A DNA stretch of 8,505 nt from JBCBJZ01 sp038522635 (GTDB taxonomy: Bacteria; Pseudomonadota; Alphaproteobacteria; Rhizobiales; Hyphomicrobiaceae), in the NCBI GenBank assembly GCA_038522635.1, contig JBCBJZ010000152.1:1-8505 (forward strand), read 5' to 3'. This document shows positions 8,123 through 8,505 of this stretch, piece after piece; the first letter of the stretch is position 1; each line of letters opens with the position of its first letter. The notes beneath the pieces were generated by a model. The model saw only the letters and a program-made list of their open reading frames with translations. It did not search any database and was not told where the DNA came from. The position numbers and the translations under genes are program-made.

Positions 8123-8505
8123 TCCGGCCTGACCAGAGCAGCGCCGCGCCCCCCGTGATCCGCTTGGCTGACACCCGCGATGCCGAAGAGATCGCGCGCT
8201 TAGCGAACGCGCTTGGCCGCTTGAACGGCGGCTCTGGCACAGCGATGACGGCCGGCCACGTGCGCGACGATCTGCTCGCAGCCGCGACGCCCTTCACCGT
8301 GTTCGTTGCCGCGCAACGCGATGATGCGCCATCGCGCTTGTTGGGCTACGCGATGGCCCACGCGGGCTACGAAACAGCCTTTGCCGCACGCGGCCATTAC
8401 CTCTCCGACCTCTACGTCGATGAGGACGCCCGACGCATGGGCCTGGCGACCCGCCTGATCGCAGCGGTGGCCCGCCACGCAGACGCACACGGTGAAACCT
8501 TTGTG
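8119..8505 (+). CDS. GNAT family N-acetyltransferase, partial (runs off the right edge)
   Basis: The frame is open to the end of the window and gives about 129 residues of a GNAT acyltransferase, which transfers acetyl from acetyl-CoA to an amine on a small molecule or protein. The fold's first strand and helix are seen in VIRLADTRDAEEIARLANAL. Motif A is present: LSDLYVDEDARRMGLATRLI, where R-R-M-G-L-A is the variant of Q/RxxGxG/A that holds the CoA pyrophosphate. The last part of the domain, with the usual Tyr, is missing off the edge. Start choice is uncertain: TTG 8119 overlaps the apaG stop (TTGA), which would couple translation, while GTG 8155 starts right at the domain. Neither has a strong ribosome site. 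The acceptor substrate is unknown. The tight spacing to apaG suggests one transcript. Confidence 0.85.
   Translation, partial: MIRPDQSSAAPPVIRLADTRDAEEIARLANALGRLNGGSGTAMTAGHVRDDLLAAATPFTVFVAAQRDDAPSRLLGYAMAHAGYETAFAARGHYLSDLYVDEDARRMGLATRLIAAVARHADAHGETFV

Overview
The window is GC-rich, densely coding bacterial chromosome. Its GyrB, LeuC and ApaG sequences are of alphaproteobacterial type, perhaps near the Caulobacterales/Hyphomonadales, but no marker here fixes the order. It holds ordinary housekeeping and accessory genes. I see no CRISPR array, transposase, integrase, tRNA, rRNA or phage gene, and no clear candidate for a new multi-gene system.

Layout from left to right. Bases 1-189 are the C-terminal end of a probable GT4-type glycosyltransferase (+). 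A gap of about 640 bases without a convincing gene follows, with several small predicted hairpins. gyrB (827-3325, +) is complete. The next gap of about 450 bases is locally AT-richer and holds direct and inverted repeats plus an 87-codon open frame of doubtful status. A solo LuxR-type regulator follows (3779-4888, +). The 217-base convergent gap after it carries a short frame resembling region 4 of an ECF sigma factor. On the minus strand come a two-domain VOC (glyoxalase/dioxygenase fold) protein (5106-5951) and, upstream of it, leuC (6040-7437). A divergent leuC/apaG spacer contains low-complexity TTGCTCTGGG-type repeats. apaG (7730-8122, +) overlaps or nearly abuts a GNAT acetyltransferase that runs off the right edge.

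How the genes relate. GyrB supplies the ATPase/Toprim half of DNA gyrase. LeuC is the [4Fe-4S] large subunit of isopropylmalate isomerase and needs a LeuD partner that is not in this window. leuC and the VOC gene share a strand with 88 bases between them and may be co-transcribed. apaG and the GNAT gene look translationally coupled. No pathway links all the genes. The most interesting material is non-coding: the repeat-rich gyrB/luxR gap, the possible sigma-factor remnant and the leuC/apaG repeat spacer.
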